Positions 1 through 10,002 of a DNA stretch of 64,000 nucleotides are shown here, piece by piece. Numbering within the stretch: the first letter of the stretch is position 1; every line of letters starts with the position of its first letter. Under the pieces are notes generated by a model. It did no database searches and was not told where the DNA came from. It worked only from the letters and a program-made list of their open reading frames with translations. This DNA is from Dendrosporobacter quercicolus (GTDB lineage: Bacteria; Bacillota; Negativicutes; DSM-1736; Dendrosporobacteraceae): the NCBI RefSeq assembly GCF_900104455.1, contig NZ_FNHB01000001.1:496001-560000 (forward strand), read 5' to 3'. A program made the position numbers and the translations under genes.

Positions 1-505
1 CCCTGGGGGCGATGTACCGCCAAGACAACGACCGGTTTTGGATAACTCATGCATATTATCACGTATACGCTCGGCTATCGTTTCACGTTCCAGTTGGGAA
101 AATACAGATGAAATATAAATCATAGCTCTACCCATAGGAGAGGAAGTATCAAATTGTTCCTTAATAGAAATAAAGGAAACTTTCAAGCCGTCTAATTCCT
201 CAATCAGCTTGGCAAAGTCACCTATGTTACGGCTTATGCGGTCAAGGCGATAGCAGACAATCGCTGAAAACTTCTTTGCCCGTGCCTCAGCCATCATCCT
301 CTTAAATTCAGGACGCTCTGTATTGCCTCCCGAAAAACCTTCATCTTCATATATAAAGATACCATCGTCTTTGCAGTTGGGATAATGGGCACGGATATAC
401 TGTTTGCAAAGCTCGATTTGATTTTCTATACTCTCACCCTTACCCGTAAATTTAGATTTACGGGAATAAACGGCAATCTGTTCCCCTGCATTTTCTTTCG
501 TCTGC
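1..505 (-). pseudogene. Large serine recombinase, split by IS21 and cut by window edge
   Basis: The minus-strand translation shows the resolvase catalytic domain of a large serine recombinase. The nucleophile serine is in AVYSRKS, followed by EGFSGGNTERPEF and the YRLDRISRN arginine motif; about 168 residues lie in the window and the C-terminal part runs off the left edge. Enzymes of this family excise and integrate conjugative or mobilisable elements, so this is the likely mobility gene of the island. The reading frame enters an IS21-type element at 506. Removing the element and one TCTGC copy restores a frame that starts at a GTG (complement of 3072-3074), three codons upstream of the break, so the insertion hit codon 3 or 4. 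The gene is therefore probably inactive. Confidence 0.8.
501..505. repeat. Target-site duplication TCTGC, left copy
   Basis: TCTGC lies immediately outside the left inverted repeat of the insertion element and is repeated directly after the right inverted repeat. A 5-bp duplication is within the normal range for IS21-family elements. Confidence 0.8.
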
Positions 506-587
506 TGAATATTCCGGTGCGGCGGAGCCGCAGTTCCGGAGAATTGGAAACCGCCTATCCGGAACTAGAAACCGCCCTTGAATAATC

Positions 588-1363
588 TTACTCACTGAGA
601 CTTTTATCTAACCCATATACTTCACGCATTGAAATATCTTTCGATGGATCAATGCTTTCAATATGATCTTGTACGCATCATGGACGATGCGGTCAAGAAT
701 GGCATCGGCGATTGTGCTGTTATCGCCGCCCAGTTGCTCATACCAGCCTTCCCCTGGCGGAACTGAGAGCAAAAGACCGTAGAGGATTTTTTACGGCGTT
801 TGTGAAGGAGTTCAAATATCCTTGCTTTCAGCTTCTGGGAGTTTTAGGAGCAGCCATTCATCCAGGATGAGCAACATTGGCTTAGTATACTTTTCCATCG
901 TTTTTTTGTAGCATCCTTCTGATCTTGCAATTTCAAGATCAAGAAGCAGATCCGGAAGCCTGACATACTTGACGGAATAATACTGCTTGCAAGCCTCCAT
1001 CCCAAAAGCGCAGGCCAAGTAGCTCTTTCCACCGCCAGTTGCACCAGTGATAAAAATGTTCCGGTGCTCTGTAATGTATTCGCAGGTTGCAAGCTGTTGT
1101 ATCAACGACTTGTTCAGTTTCCTGCCCGAGCAGTAGTTGATGTCCATGATACTAGCGTCAGGCTGTTCAAATTCAGCCTTTCGGATCAGCCTTCGAAGGC
1201 GGTTGTTCTTACGACTGGTGTACTCGATATCCACCAGCATTCCGAGACGGTCATCAAAGGGCATGTCCTTCATCTTGGGATCATTCATTTGGTTGCGGAA
1301 GGCGTCCGCAAGAGCTGTCAGGCGCATTTCAATCAGTTTATTGAGTGTACTTTGATTCATCAT
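588..1363 (-). pseudogene. istB: IstB-like transposition helper ATPase, frameshifted
   Basis: IstB is the AAA+ ATPase that assists the IS21 transposase in target selection. Residues 1-183 are open and show Walker A (GATGGGKSYLA) and Walker B (MLLILDEW). The open frame ends at 812, but the conserved continuation (FELLHKRRKKSS, then EGWYEQLGGDNSTIADAILD, then a tail reaching a TAA at 588-590) can be read in the other frames. At least three shifts are therefore needed to restore the usual ~250-residue protein. It starts 4 bp after the istA stop, as normal for this operon. Confidence 0.85.
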
Positions 1364-1369
1364 GCCAGA

Positions 1370-2903
1370 TTACCTCCTGTAGTAACTGGCACCTCTGGTG
1401 ATGCCGTATTTCTTAGCGGTGGATGCATCTGCTGTACAATGATCCATAGAGGGATCCGCCTTCCCCGCGGTAAGAATATTTTTGATACTCTTGTAGCTGG
1501 GGAATGCTGTATAGATGAGTGCCTTTTCACAGGCTGACTCCAGACGCTGTGCAGAATATTTTTCGGCCAGCTTCACAAGTCCCATACAACTGCTGTACGT
1601 TTGCTGTTCCACTCGCTTGGAGGTAAGGATTGCATTGACTGCCTGATAGGTATTGACTCCGATACGCTCAGCCCACTTTCGGAACCGATCGCCGTTCCAT
1701 TCTAGGTACTGCTGGTGATTTTCCGGCATGTGCTCTATGATGGTACTGTACTGCCCAGGTCTTCCGTAAAGTCGGACATGAGAGCATATGCGGTTGTGAT
1801 TAAAGAATACCTCAATGGTTTTTTCGGTGGCCTTTACGTCTACTTTGCGTTTGATGTATTCATTTGGCACGGAATATAGCATCCTGTCAACCGAGATGTG
1901 ATAATTGAACTGAACGGTGGCTTGTTTCCAATCCGCCAGTTCAAAAGGGGCAGCAGGTAAAGGCGCCAGTAGTGGCTTTTCTTCCTCAAGAAACAAACTT
2001 ATCCGGCTGCCCTCTTTCTTTTGAAACAGTTTGGCATTGAATTCCGTAAGCTTTTTTCTGATTGCCTTGTTTAATTCATACAGGGAAAAGAATTGCTCGT
2101 TTCGGAGCGCTGCCGTAATCCAAGTAGAGATGTTACCAACAGATCCCTCTACAGTAGGTTTGTCCTTGGGTTTCCTGACTCTGGCCGGAATGATGGCTGT
2201 CCCGTAATGCTCAGCCATTTCGTAGTAGGTGGTGTTGACCTGCTGGTTATACCAGCCGCCGTTGTGGAGTACAGCTGTTTTGCAGTTATCTGAAACCAGG
2301 ATCCTGGCTACCCCGCCGAAGTATTCATACATGTGGACATGAGCTGTTATCCATGCCTGCTGTTTCTCGTTAATGAATGCTTCAACGTAAGCATACTGGC
2401 TATAGGTCATGACGCCGACAAAGAGGCTTGCGTCGATGATTTCGCCGGTATCCGGATCAACGATTTGAGCAGGATCTCCTGCCCAATCGACTTCCACCTG
2501 CTCGCCGGTTTGCGGGATATGTGCATGGTGGCACGGCGCTTCTGCTCATCGAGCTGAATGTAATGGCAGAATTGGGAATACATAAGCGGCTGCTCGCCGT
2601 TAAGACGGCATTCCTCCATGTATTCGGTCCAAAGGAGCTTCTTGCTGACGCCGTTTTTCAGCAATTCCTTGCGGATGTAGGCAAAGTCTGGCATTCTCTT
2701 GACTTTACTCGACGGATGGTTGGGGAACAGTATTTGCTCCAGTACAGCGTCAGTCTGTCAGCCAACGGCCATGAGATGTTTAGCTCCCTGGCTCTGTTGA
2801 TGACTCGGTTGACTGTCTTCTTAGAGACATTGCTGCTGTAGGCAATGTTCTGCTGGCTAAATCCCAGACTTTGTAGTCTAAGGATTTCGCGGTACTTGGT
2901 CAT
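1370..2903 (-). pseudogene. istA: IstA-like IS21 transposase, frameshifted
   Basis: IstA is the DDE transposase of IS21 elements. The protein must be assembled from three frames: an N-terminal HTH part beginning MTKYREILRL at 2903 behind a GGAGG ribosome site, a middle part read from about 2694 to 2500, and a C-terminal part from 2497 to 1370. Catalytic acidic residues are visible: D in MEVDWAG, D in LVSDN and E in KPTVEGSVG. Frame changes lie near 2680 and 2500. The complete protein would be about 510 residues, normal for the family. Confidence 0.85.
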
Positions 2904-3064
2904 TTGCTGACCTCCTTCAATGTATTTACACCAGTAGGTGTATGGATACATTATATAGGAGGACCTGCCAGGCGGTTTCCGCCTCCGGTATCACGGTTTC
3001 CATTTAGCCGGAATCGCGGTTTCCTACGACCGGACTGACGGTGTATTTTGATCCGGAATACTCA

Positions 3065-3069
3065 TCTGC
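3065..3069. repeat. Target-site duplication TCTGC, right copy
   Basis: Direct repeat of 501-505 flanking the IS21 element. Bases 3070-3074 just beyond it contain the complement of the putative GTG start of the interrupted recombinase. Confidence 0.8.
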
Positions 3070-3222
3070 TTCACCTTATCGCACCAGCCCTCATGTTCTA
3101 TATTGTCATTTATTATAACACAGCGTCTACATTATAAACAGAAAAAGACAATTCGCCAATCCTAAATCTAGGCTTGGCGGCTTATCTTTACCAGCTATTC
3201 AAGAAGTATTTTAAAACTATAA

Positions 3223-6200
3223 TTACTGACCATTTTCTTTTTTAATTTCTGCAATAACATTTTCATGACTTGAATCTAAAATCGCTTTGGGATTTTGATC
3301 ATATCCAAGTTCTTTTTTAGTATATTTATATACCCTATTAGAAAGATAATCCTGCAATAATCTGTCTGTAATATATTTATTACCTTGAATGACCTCTGAT
3401 ACATTACCACTTATTGCGTTTACTAAATGATGAGTCCATATTCCATTTTTCAAGATATCACTTGAATAAGAACTTTGTCCTGGCTGACAGGATAGAAATG
3501 TTGCATAGTATGGAAACTCACTAGTAAGCATTGCTATTTCCTCATCACTAATATCCGTAATATTACTTCGCTCATTTTCATCCTGGAAACTTTGGGCACA
3601 AGCATCAATAAAAATAAGTGCATTCTTACATTTAGATTTTAGCAAAGGATCAAGTAAAATTTTGCGTAATGAAACCGCAGTTTCAGTTATATGGTATCGA
3701 TGCATATCGTAAGTTGATAAATAATTCGTGATACCATTATGGAACCCATGACCAACATAATAAAAAACCAGGCGATCTTCTTCAGCTAAAGAATAAAATA
3801 AACTTTTAAAATCATACTCCAAACTACTTTTCAATGCTTTTTCATCTATAAACAGGTATATATCATTTTCATCTACACCCATTGATTTTATCAACACTTC
3901 TTTGAATTTAAGTGCATCATTAGTAGCATATTTTACTTTTGGCACTTGATTCTCTTCTCTTGGAGCATAGTTTTCTATTGCAATTATAATAGCTATAGTT
4001 TTTTTATAGCTAGAAACACTTAATACAGTTTTATCCTCTAATGGCTTAACGTCTAAGACACTATTAGATCCTTCTCTTATATACTTTTGATTCTCTAACA
4101 ATATATCATTGACAGCTTTTTCTGTTTTGATTACAAAAACGGTTTTTCCCCCACTTTTTATCCAGTCATAAGTTACTGTTGGTATTGGTGACAGTAGGGA
4201 AATTGCTTTTTTTGTCATTTCAACAACCGGGAAATCAGTACTCAGTCCAACAGTTTCGTTTGAAGTTAGTGAAATTTCTTTAAGTCCAAAAATCAATGTT
4301 CCTCCATTCGTATTTGCATAGGACGATATAATTTTTGCTATTTTTTGTGGGATAAATGGTACAGCATTAAAATCTAGCATATTAGATTTAGGATCATTTA
4401 GTAATGTTTCAAGTTCAGAGTCTGTAAAATCTATATTTTTTATAGGAATTCTATTTATGCCTGTTTTTTTCAGAAGTTGCCCCATTGTTATTTGTTTAGG
4501 CATATTGACGCCGTCTTCACACCATAATTCAGCGTCTACATATTCAAGAACATCAAATTCAGAGGTGTAATAGATTAGTATTTGATCATTATCTGATGGT
4601 CTGGCTACAACAGTTATTTCATTCCCGTTTTTTGTAATACCACCAATAATACTATCCGTAATCTTATAACAATGAGAACAATCGTACTCTGGGAGTGTCA
4701 TGAGATGCTCCATTACATTTGTTACTGCTCTTGTTATAAGTTGCTCTATATATTTCAATCGACTATAATCATGCTGTGATAAATGAAAAAACTCTGGAGA
4801 GATATGTTTTTCATTTATCGCTGTCTCAATATCTGCAAAAGAAACAATTTTTTTGTTTCCTACTTCAGCCTCAAAATTACGTTTTATTTCAAGAACTTCT
4901 TCTGGTATTTCAAGTTCTTCTTGAATAAAGTACTGCTGAATCTCATCATCAGTAGATCTTAGTAAAAAATCTAATTTTTTATCGTGTCCGACTAAATGAA
5001 AATAACGGCATAAAATATCAGATAATTTTAATAATACACTATTTGCATTCCAAGGATTCGTTACATAAAGACTGGTTTCATTAAAATGAATATTCACGTT
5101 CTTAGTAAAATTAATTTCTTTATATGTAATTATAAGCTCTTCAGTCTGAAAAATTTCTAAAGCTGCAATTTTATCTTCTAAGCTTTCTAAAAAGTTTCTT
5201 GTATTAGCATCACTATCTTCATTTTCAATCCACATTTTAAGATATGGAATAATACGCTTCAATTGATTTTTCAGACTCAAACATACTTCTTCTTGAGTGT
5301 GAATTAGCTCAAATTCACTTTGTCTCAAAAACTTTACTTTAAAGTGCATTAAGAATTTTTCAAGATTTGGATTTTTTCTATTTTCAGCACTAAGCAGTAT
5401 AAAGCTGTACTGTTCTTGAAAAATAGCCTCGTTACCATCTAAGAAAAATTTGAGAGTACTGCATTCTTTGAATTGATTTTTTGTATTTAGCAAAAATCCT
5501 GTAGTAGCCCATGCTTCAATTTTTTCAATATCGTCAGTACTCCAATTAACACATTGAGATAATAATGCGGAGTAAACAGATTGAATTTTTTTATAGTTAT
5601 CATTCTTTATACTTCCCGTATCATCTATATCTAACGAAATTTTACTAAGCAATTCTAAGTAATCCGACAATTCGAAGCTTGTTCTAAAATTAAAGAAGGC
5701 TTTCCAATCTGGCGATAATTCGGGTCCATCGAATACAGGCAAATATTTTCCGGCAATAGCTTTTATCTCTCCTGAATTAAGAAGTACAGAAGAAGCAATT
5801 TCGCATTTTTCTGATGCAGTAGGAATACATTGTATATTCTTGATAAACCATGGAACAAAGTTTTCTACTTGATCACCACTTATCCGTCCAGGCCTGCCCT
5901 CATACCCCCAATATGCGATTGCTGGAGACTTGATAATGCTTGGTGGATAATTTTCAATATAATCAGACCAGAATCTGAAAGCAAACTTAGGGTTATTTTC
6001 TGTAAGTTGAATATAGTTCATAGTTGCTAAATCGCTGAAACAATTCGCTATAAAAGTAGATTGAAAAGGGGTAAATCTTTTATCCTTAGTTTCGAAATAC
6101 TCAGCATTAAAATCAGCATTACTTAATGCAGAACGATAAAGTCTATTTGTGAATTGCAATGTTGTAATTCCTTCTTGAACACCAAGAAGCTTAAAAAAGC

Positions 6201-8268
6201 GTTTCCATTCATCCTTTTCAAGAACATTTTCACAGTAAGATTCACAGACAAAAATATCTTTTTCAGTTATTTTTTCAATTTCAAGCCTAGGTTTATAATA
6301 ATCCGAAAGAAAACAATCTTTGGCTGGACACAAAGAACCTATTTGGGTAAGAAGTTTTATTCCCGATAATTGTCTTATCAAATCTTCCTTAAGATTTCCT
6401 TTTTTGTATAAATTAAATAAGTCCCTAATTGTTTTTAAGGCATTCTGGGGTGTTACGTAACTATCGATTTTTGGTATTATAGTTTGAGTAATGTAGGTGA
6501 TATCTGTCTTTTCTATTACTCCCAAACTCTCTAACCAATATCTACTTTCTGAATCTTTTAGCAGCCAAGTCTGCAGTTCTCGATGCAGAAAAGATAATTC
6601 ACTATTAGGATTATCCCAGTTCTGATCGTCTGCTGTAGGAAAGCATACTTGATATGGGTAATTAATACGATTCTTATGATCCCAAATAAACGGAAGTCTC
6701 ATGAGTACTTCTTTTGAAATATCTTTAACCTTATCTGATTCACACAATTTTTTAAAGTGTTTTATAAGTTCAATATTATAAGCTATTGTATGTGCATTAG
6801 TAAAATATATTGAAGAAAGGAAAGATTGAAGGTGGTTCCACTCAAAGCATGAAGCACCTAACTTCTTAAATTCATAGAAAAAATTAGAACTTTGGGCAAA
6901 GTGTTTAGAGCAACCGGTCTCTTTTTCATTATCCTTATCAATATATTTCTTAATAGGCTCTTCACCTATAAAATTTTTCTCAGATAAATATGTAAAATCA
7001 ACTATGATATCTTCAATTTTAATTAACTGCCCTTCTCTAGAAATAACAAACGGAATATTTTTAAGAGCATCCTTAATTCCTTCATTAAATTTTTTTCCCA
7101 ACTCGTCAGTGATGGTTTCCTTAGGTATTAATTGGTATGCTTGAAAATGAAATTCAGTATTCACTAATTTTGATATCCATTTAAATATTTCAATGGCAAT
7201 CGTTTTAAAAATCCATTGATTCCATTTTGAATCAGCATGAAGTGATTCACGATTAGCAGCGGTTAGAAAACTAGTATTAACAAGTACTGGCAAAGAATAC
7301 TTTATTTCATCGGTTGGTAAATATGAATATAGAAGTTTTTCATGATTAGAAAGCTTAGTAATACCATCGCTCTCAACTTTTGCAGCTAAAGACAACTCAA
7401 TAGAATCAGTATTGAGTAATTTCTCAGGAATATTTCGTTCATCTTGTAGGACAGCTTTTATGTCCTTAGGGACTATGAGATTAATGGTATTTATTAACCA
7501 GTCTACTTTTGGATTGCTACCTTTCTGTAAAGTAATTCTATCCTTGCGGCTTGTTCGATCAATTTTAACAGTGACTGACTCTGTTATATCAAAATTGATC
7601 TCACATATATTTTTAAGAAATAAAAACATATTTAAGTTCTGCGATAGATTTTGAACAGCCTGACTCGTCTCATTCACATTCTTCATTCGAATTATTGTCG
7701 CAACATTTGCATTATTTTCTCTAAGAAACTGATTAATTGGGTCTAAAACTTCTTTTGTATATATATATATGGGGATTATCTGCCAAGGAAATTGGAATTT
7801 TCGGTCGTTATTAGTTTCCCATGCTGTCTTTGATTCTTCCCATTTCCATTCAAATGAATATGAAGCATCAAATCTAAAATATTCATCTTTTGTATATATC
7901 GTTACTTTATCAGATTGTCCAAAAACAGATTTAAAGCCAATGCCTTTATAACCTGTTTTTGTCAAATCTGACTTTTTGGTGCCATTATTTACATTACAAA
8001 TTCCTTGAAGATCACGAGCGGTGAACGGGCTCCCTGAATGAGCAATGACTAGGTTATCATCAAAAATTTTTATCCATACTTTCACAGTATCATTATTTTG
8101 AGAAGAATCATCTGCATTTTGTAGAAGTTCATAAATAAATCGCTTTGAATCTGTATATAAATCAGCTGATAATGCGTTAAGTGAACTTGCTTGATTTACT
8201 GCTTGACTAGGATTTGCATAGTTGGTGTTATCCATAAAAATTTTTTCAATATCTGCTTTTAAACTCAT
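3223..8268 (-). CDS. Sacsin/HSP90-like ATPase - AlbA - caspase fusion protein (putative defence protein)
   Basis: This intact 1681-residue protein is not one I can name. The N-terminus is a GHKL (sacsin-like) ATP-binding domain, with N-box ELLQNADD at about 47-54 and GYKGIGFKSVF at about 106-116. A long middle part of about 900 residues has no motif I recognise. Residues about 1284-1416 resemble AlbA_2/Schlafen domains (SSYANTNGGTLIFGLKE). The C-terminus, about 1417-1681, is a C14 caspase-like peptidase with VGHG (His about 1507) and FIDACAQS (Cys about 1557). An ATP-dependent sensor controlling a protease fits abortive-infection logic, but this is inference. The ATG at 8268 has a GGGAGAT ribosome site 5 bases upstream; an upstream in-frame extension to 8385 lacks one. 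It is strikingly intact between decayed neighbours. Confidence 0.85.
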   Translation of the reverse strand: MSLKADIEKIFMDNTNYANPSQAVNQASSLNALSADLYTDSKRFIYELLQNADDSSQNNDTVKVWIKIFDDNLVIAHSGSPFTARDLQGICNVNNGTKKSDLTKTGYKGIGFKSVFGQSDKVTIYTKDEYFRFDASYSFEWKWEESKTAWETNNDRKFQFPWQIIPIYIYTKEVLDPINQFLRENNANVATIIRMKNVNETSQAVQNLSQNLNMFLFLKNICEINFDITESVTVKIDRTSRKDRITLQKGSNPKVDWLINTINLIVPKDIKAVLQDERNIPEKLLNTDSIELSLAAKVESDGITKLSNHEKLLYSYLPTDEIKYSLPVLVNTSFLTAANRESLHADSKWNQWIFKTIAIEIFKWISKLVNTEFHFQAYQLIPKETITDELGKKFNEGIKDALKNIPFVISREGQLIKIEDIIVDFTYLSEKNFIGEEPIKKYIDKDNEKETGCSKHFAQSSNFFYEFKKLGASCFEWNHLQSFLSSIYFTNAHTIAYNIELIKHFKKLCESDKVKDISKEVLMRLPFIWDHKNRINYPYQVCFPTADDQNWDNPNSELSFLHRELQTWLLKDSESRYWLESLGVIEKTDITYITQTIIPKIDSYVTPQNALKTIRDLFNLYKKGNLKEDLIRQLSGIKLLTQIGSLCPAKDCFLSDYYKPRLEIEKITEKDIFVCESYCENVLEKDEWKRFFKLLGVQEGITTLQFTNRLYRSALSNADFNAEYFETKDKRFTPFQSTFIANCFSDLATMNYIQLTENNPKFAFRFWSDYIENYPPSIIKSPAIAYWGYEGRPGRISGDQVENFVPWFIKNIQCIPTASEKCEIASSVLLNSGEIKAIAGKYLPVFDGPELSPDWKAFFNFRTSFELSDYLELLSKISLDIDDTGSIKNDNYKKIQSVYSALLSQCVNWSTDDIEKIEAWATTGFLLNTKNQFKECSTLKFFLDGNEAIFQEQYSFILLSAENRKNPNLEKFLMHFKVKFLRQSEFELIHTQEEVCLSLKNQLKRIIPYLKMWIENEDSDANTRNFLESLEDKIAALEIFQTEELIITYKEINFTKNVNIHFNETSLYVTNPWNANSVLLKLSDILCRYFHLVGHDKKLDFLLRSTDDEIQQYFIQEELEIPEEVLEIKRNFEAEVGNKKIVSFADIETAINEKHISPEFFHLSQHDYSRLKYIEQLITRAVTNVMEHLMTLPEYDCSHCYKITDSIIGGITKNGNEITVVARPSDNDQILIYYTSEFDVLEYVDAELWCEDGVNMPKQITMGQLLKKTGINRIPIKNIDFTDSELETLLNDPKSNMLDFNAVPFIPQKIAKIISSYANTNGGTLIFGLKEISLTSNETVGLSTDFPVVEMTKKAISLLSPIPTVTYDWIKSGGKTVFVIKTEKAVNDILLENQKYIREGSNSVLDVKPLEDKTVLSVSSYKKTIAIIIAIENYAPREENQVPKVKYATNDALKFKEVLIKSMGVDENDIYLFIDEKALKSSLEYDFKSLFYSLAEEDRLVFYYVGHGFHNGITNYLSTYDMHRYHITETAVSLRKILLDPLLKSKCKNALIFIDACAQSFQDENERSNITDISDEEIAMLTSEFPYYATFLSCQPGQSSYSSDILKNGIWTHHLVNAISGNVSEVIQGNKYITDRLLQDYLSNRVYKYTKKELGYDQNPKAILDSSHENVIAEIKKENGQ

Positions 8269-8465
8269 TTCGATCTCCCGTCCGCCTCTTTGCTCGCCAT
8301 CTGGTGAGTTCTGCTCACGTGTTGAATTAAATCTATATCTGCCTCTGCTATCATAAAGAAAAGTGTCATTAAGGACCCAATTCACAAAATCGCTATTATT
8401 GATTACACATGTACTTTCATCAGGTTTTTTCTTGATAACGATGTCTTATATTTAGGTGGCTAACG

Positions 8466-9774
8466 TTAAATGGGCGGTCTCCACACCATTGTGTTATATA
8501 AGGGCAGAAGGGTTTTCATTACCCTCAGTATCTCCGCGCAGATAGTATCCTTCTTCTTAAGGATTTCGTCATCAGGCTCATAAAATTTCCTTAAAAACGA
8601 TTCCCGGCCATCCTGGTCATTTTCTTTAAAATAATCACAGAATATCTTAGGATCTTCGTTATCTATATCAAAAGTGAACCAGCCGTCCTGTGCGCTGTCC
8701 CAGATAACCCATTCCATTCCCTGACCTTGAAGCTTCCGCAGCCTAGACTCTATTTTGGGTTTTAGTTCTGTCAAATGCTGATGAAGATAGCCCGGTCGAT
8801 GGCATCATGTCTTACCGCTAAAAAGAGGTTAATATCGAAGCCGTCGGACCCGATGCTATACTGCAAACATCCGTGCTTTTGAAATCCGTAAATGTCGTCG
8901 TCTTTTTTTTCCATATTTAGGATATCTACTTTGGGCGGCGTCTTACCATAGCGTACACCAAGCCAGCCGACAGAGTACTGGTTTATCGGGTGTGGCACTA
9001 TCAGAGAGGTTATGTTCTCTTTTCTTTTGTGATGAGCGATTCCTAATTGCTTAATGCTCGGATATATCTGCTGATGTATACTGAGCATTTTTGTTTTTAC
9101 TCTTTTACGTTTATCTGCAATAGCAGCACCTCCTTCTTTTTGGTTTCTCGGAAAAAACGTTTCATAATCCTCGTAATTAAAATAGTAATTACCAATATCA
9201 TAATCATCCGGCGAAAATGAATCATCCTTATGAGTAAAACCCGTCAGCTTTGCCGACAGCTTGCGCTGGATCTTATGAAGATCCTCGATGTCGCTTTGAA
9301 TGTCTTTATAATACTGAATAATTTCAGCATTCACTCCTTGGGCAATACGCTCGCAAGCACCGAAAAAGGAAGTGATTGATTTAAAATCATCGGACGACGG
9401 AGTGCCGATAAAATCAAACTCTATGTTACCGGCTATTCCTCCCTCTGTAAAATTAGATGAGCCATATATCAATTTGTCGGGTTTCCCGCGAAAATGATAA
9501 ACCTTGGCATGGAAGTTATGGTCAAAGATAATTTTCCGTATTGCACAGTTCAGATAATTGTTCAAGAATTTTGTGGGGCTTATCTGATGAGAACTGTGCC
9601 GAAAGATATAAGGTGATGTTTTCCTTTTTCAACGAGTATGTATCCTTGATCTGCCGGAGTATCCTGACACCGTCAGCAGATATAAATGCCGAAGCGATTA
9701 TCACATTTGACACTGATTTACACGACAGCAGCTCGCTTTCCAATGTTGTTCCTGCTTCAGTTTTATGTTTCCAT
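8466..9774 (-). pseudogene. Phospholipase-D-like (HKD) protein, frameshifted
   Basis: Three overlapping minus-strand frames read as one ~430-residue protein. The N-terminal part (to about 9540) has a predicted alpha/beta PLD core (NVIIASAFISADGVRIL). The next frame begins with the HKD-type motif FHAKVYHF followed by YGSSNFTEGGIAGNIEFDF, where an N and an E complete the usual PLD signature. The last 100 residues (8466-8774) continue in a third frame after a shift near 8795; they could instead be a separate gene, since a TTG start overlaps the upstream stop as TTGA. A further 1-nt lesion near 9764 would connect an ATG at 9774. PLD domains act as nucleases in several defence systems. Its role here is unknown and it is probably inactive. 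Confidence 0.65.
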
Positions 9775-10002
9775 TAATACATTATATCACCTCACATAAT
9801 TCAGCGTTTTTCGGTTATCTTCTGATATATAAGCTCAATCGCTCACCTTGCACATCTTTTTTTAAAATTCGCATTCTCATACAACAATTACATTCCATTC
9901 TTTCGTCAGTTGCAATATTTTCTTCATCTCGCCGCTTATTTCTCTGCAATTGAGAAACGTATTCTCCATTGCTCTGTATATATATAATTCATGAAATCAG
10001 TG

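Larger units (their letters stand above)
506..3064 (-). mobile_element. IS21-family insertion sequence (2559 bp)
   Basis: Left end TGAATATTCCGG (506-517) and right end CCGGAATACTCA (3053-3064) are inverted repeats matching at 11 of 12 positions and starting with the TG...CA dinucleotides typical of IS21. Both ends carry repeated GCGGTTTC/CCGG blocks inside the terminus, like the multiple terminal repeats of this family. The element is flanked by TCTGC on both sides and encodes istA (transposase) and istB (helper ATPase), both on the minus strand. Both genes have frameshifts, so the copy is presumably immobile unless helped in trans. Confidence 0.9.

Noticed and set aside
1064-1537. 157-codon plus-strand frame across the istA/istB junction
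   Set aside because: Antisense to clearly homologous IS21 genes, with no ribosome site and no recognisable motif.
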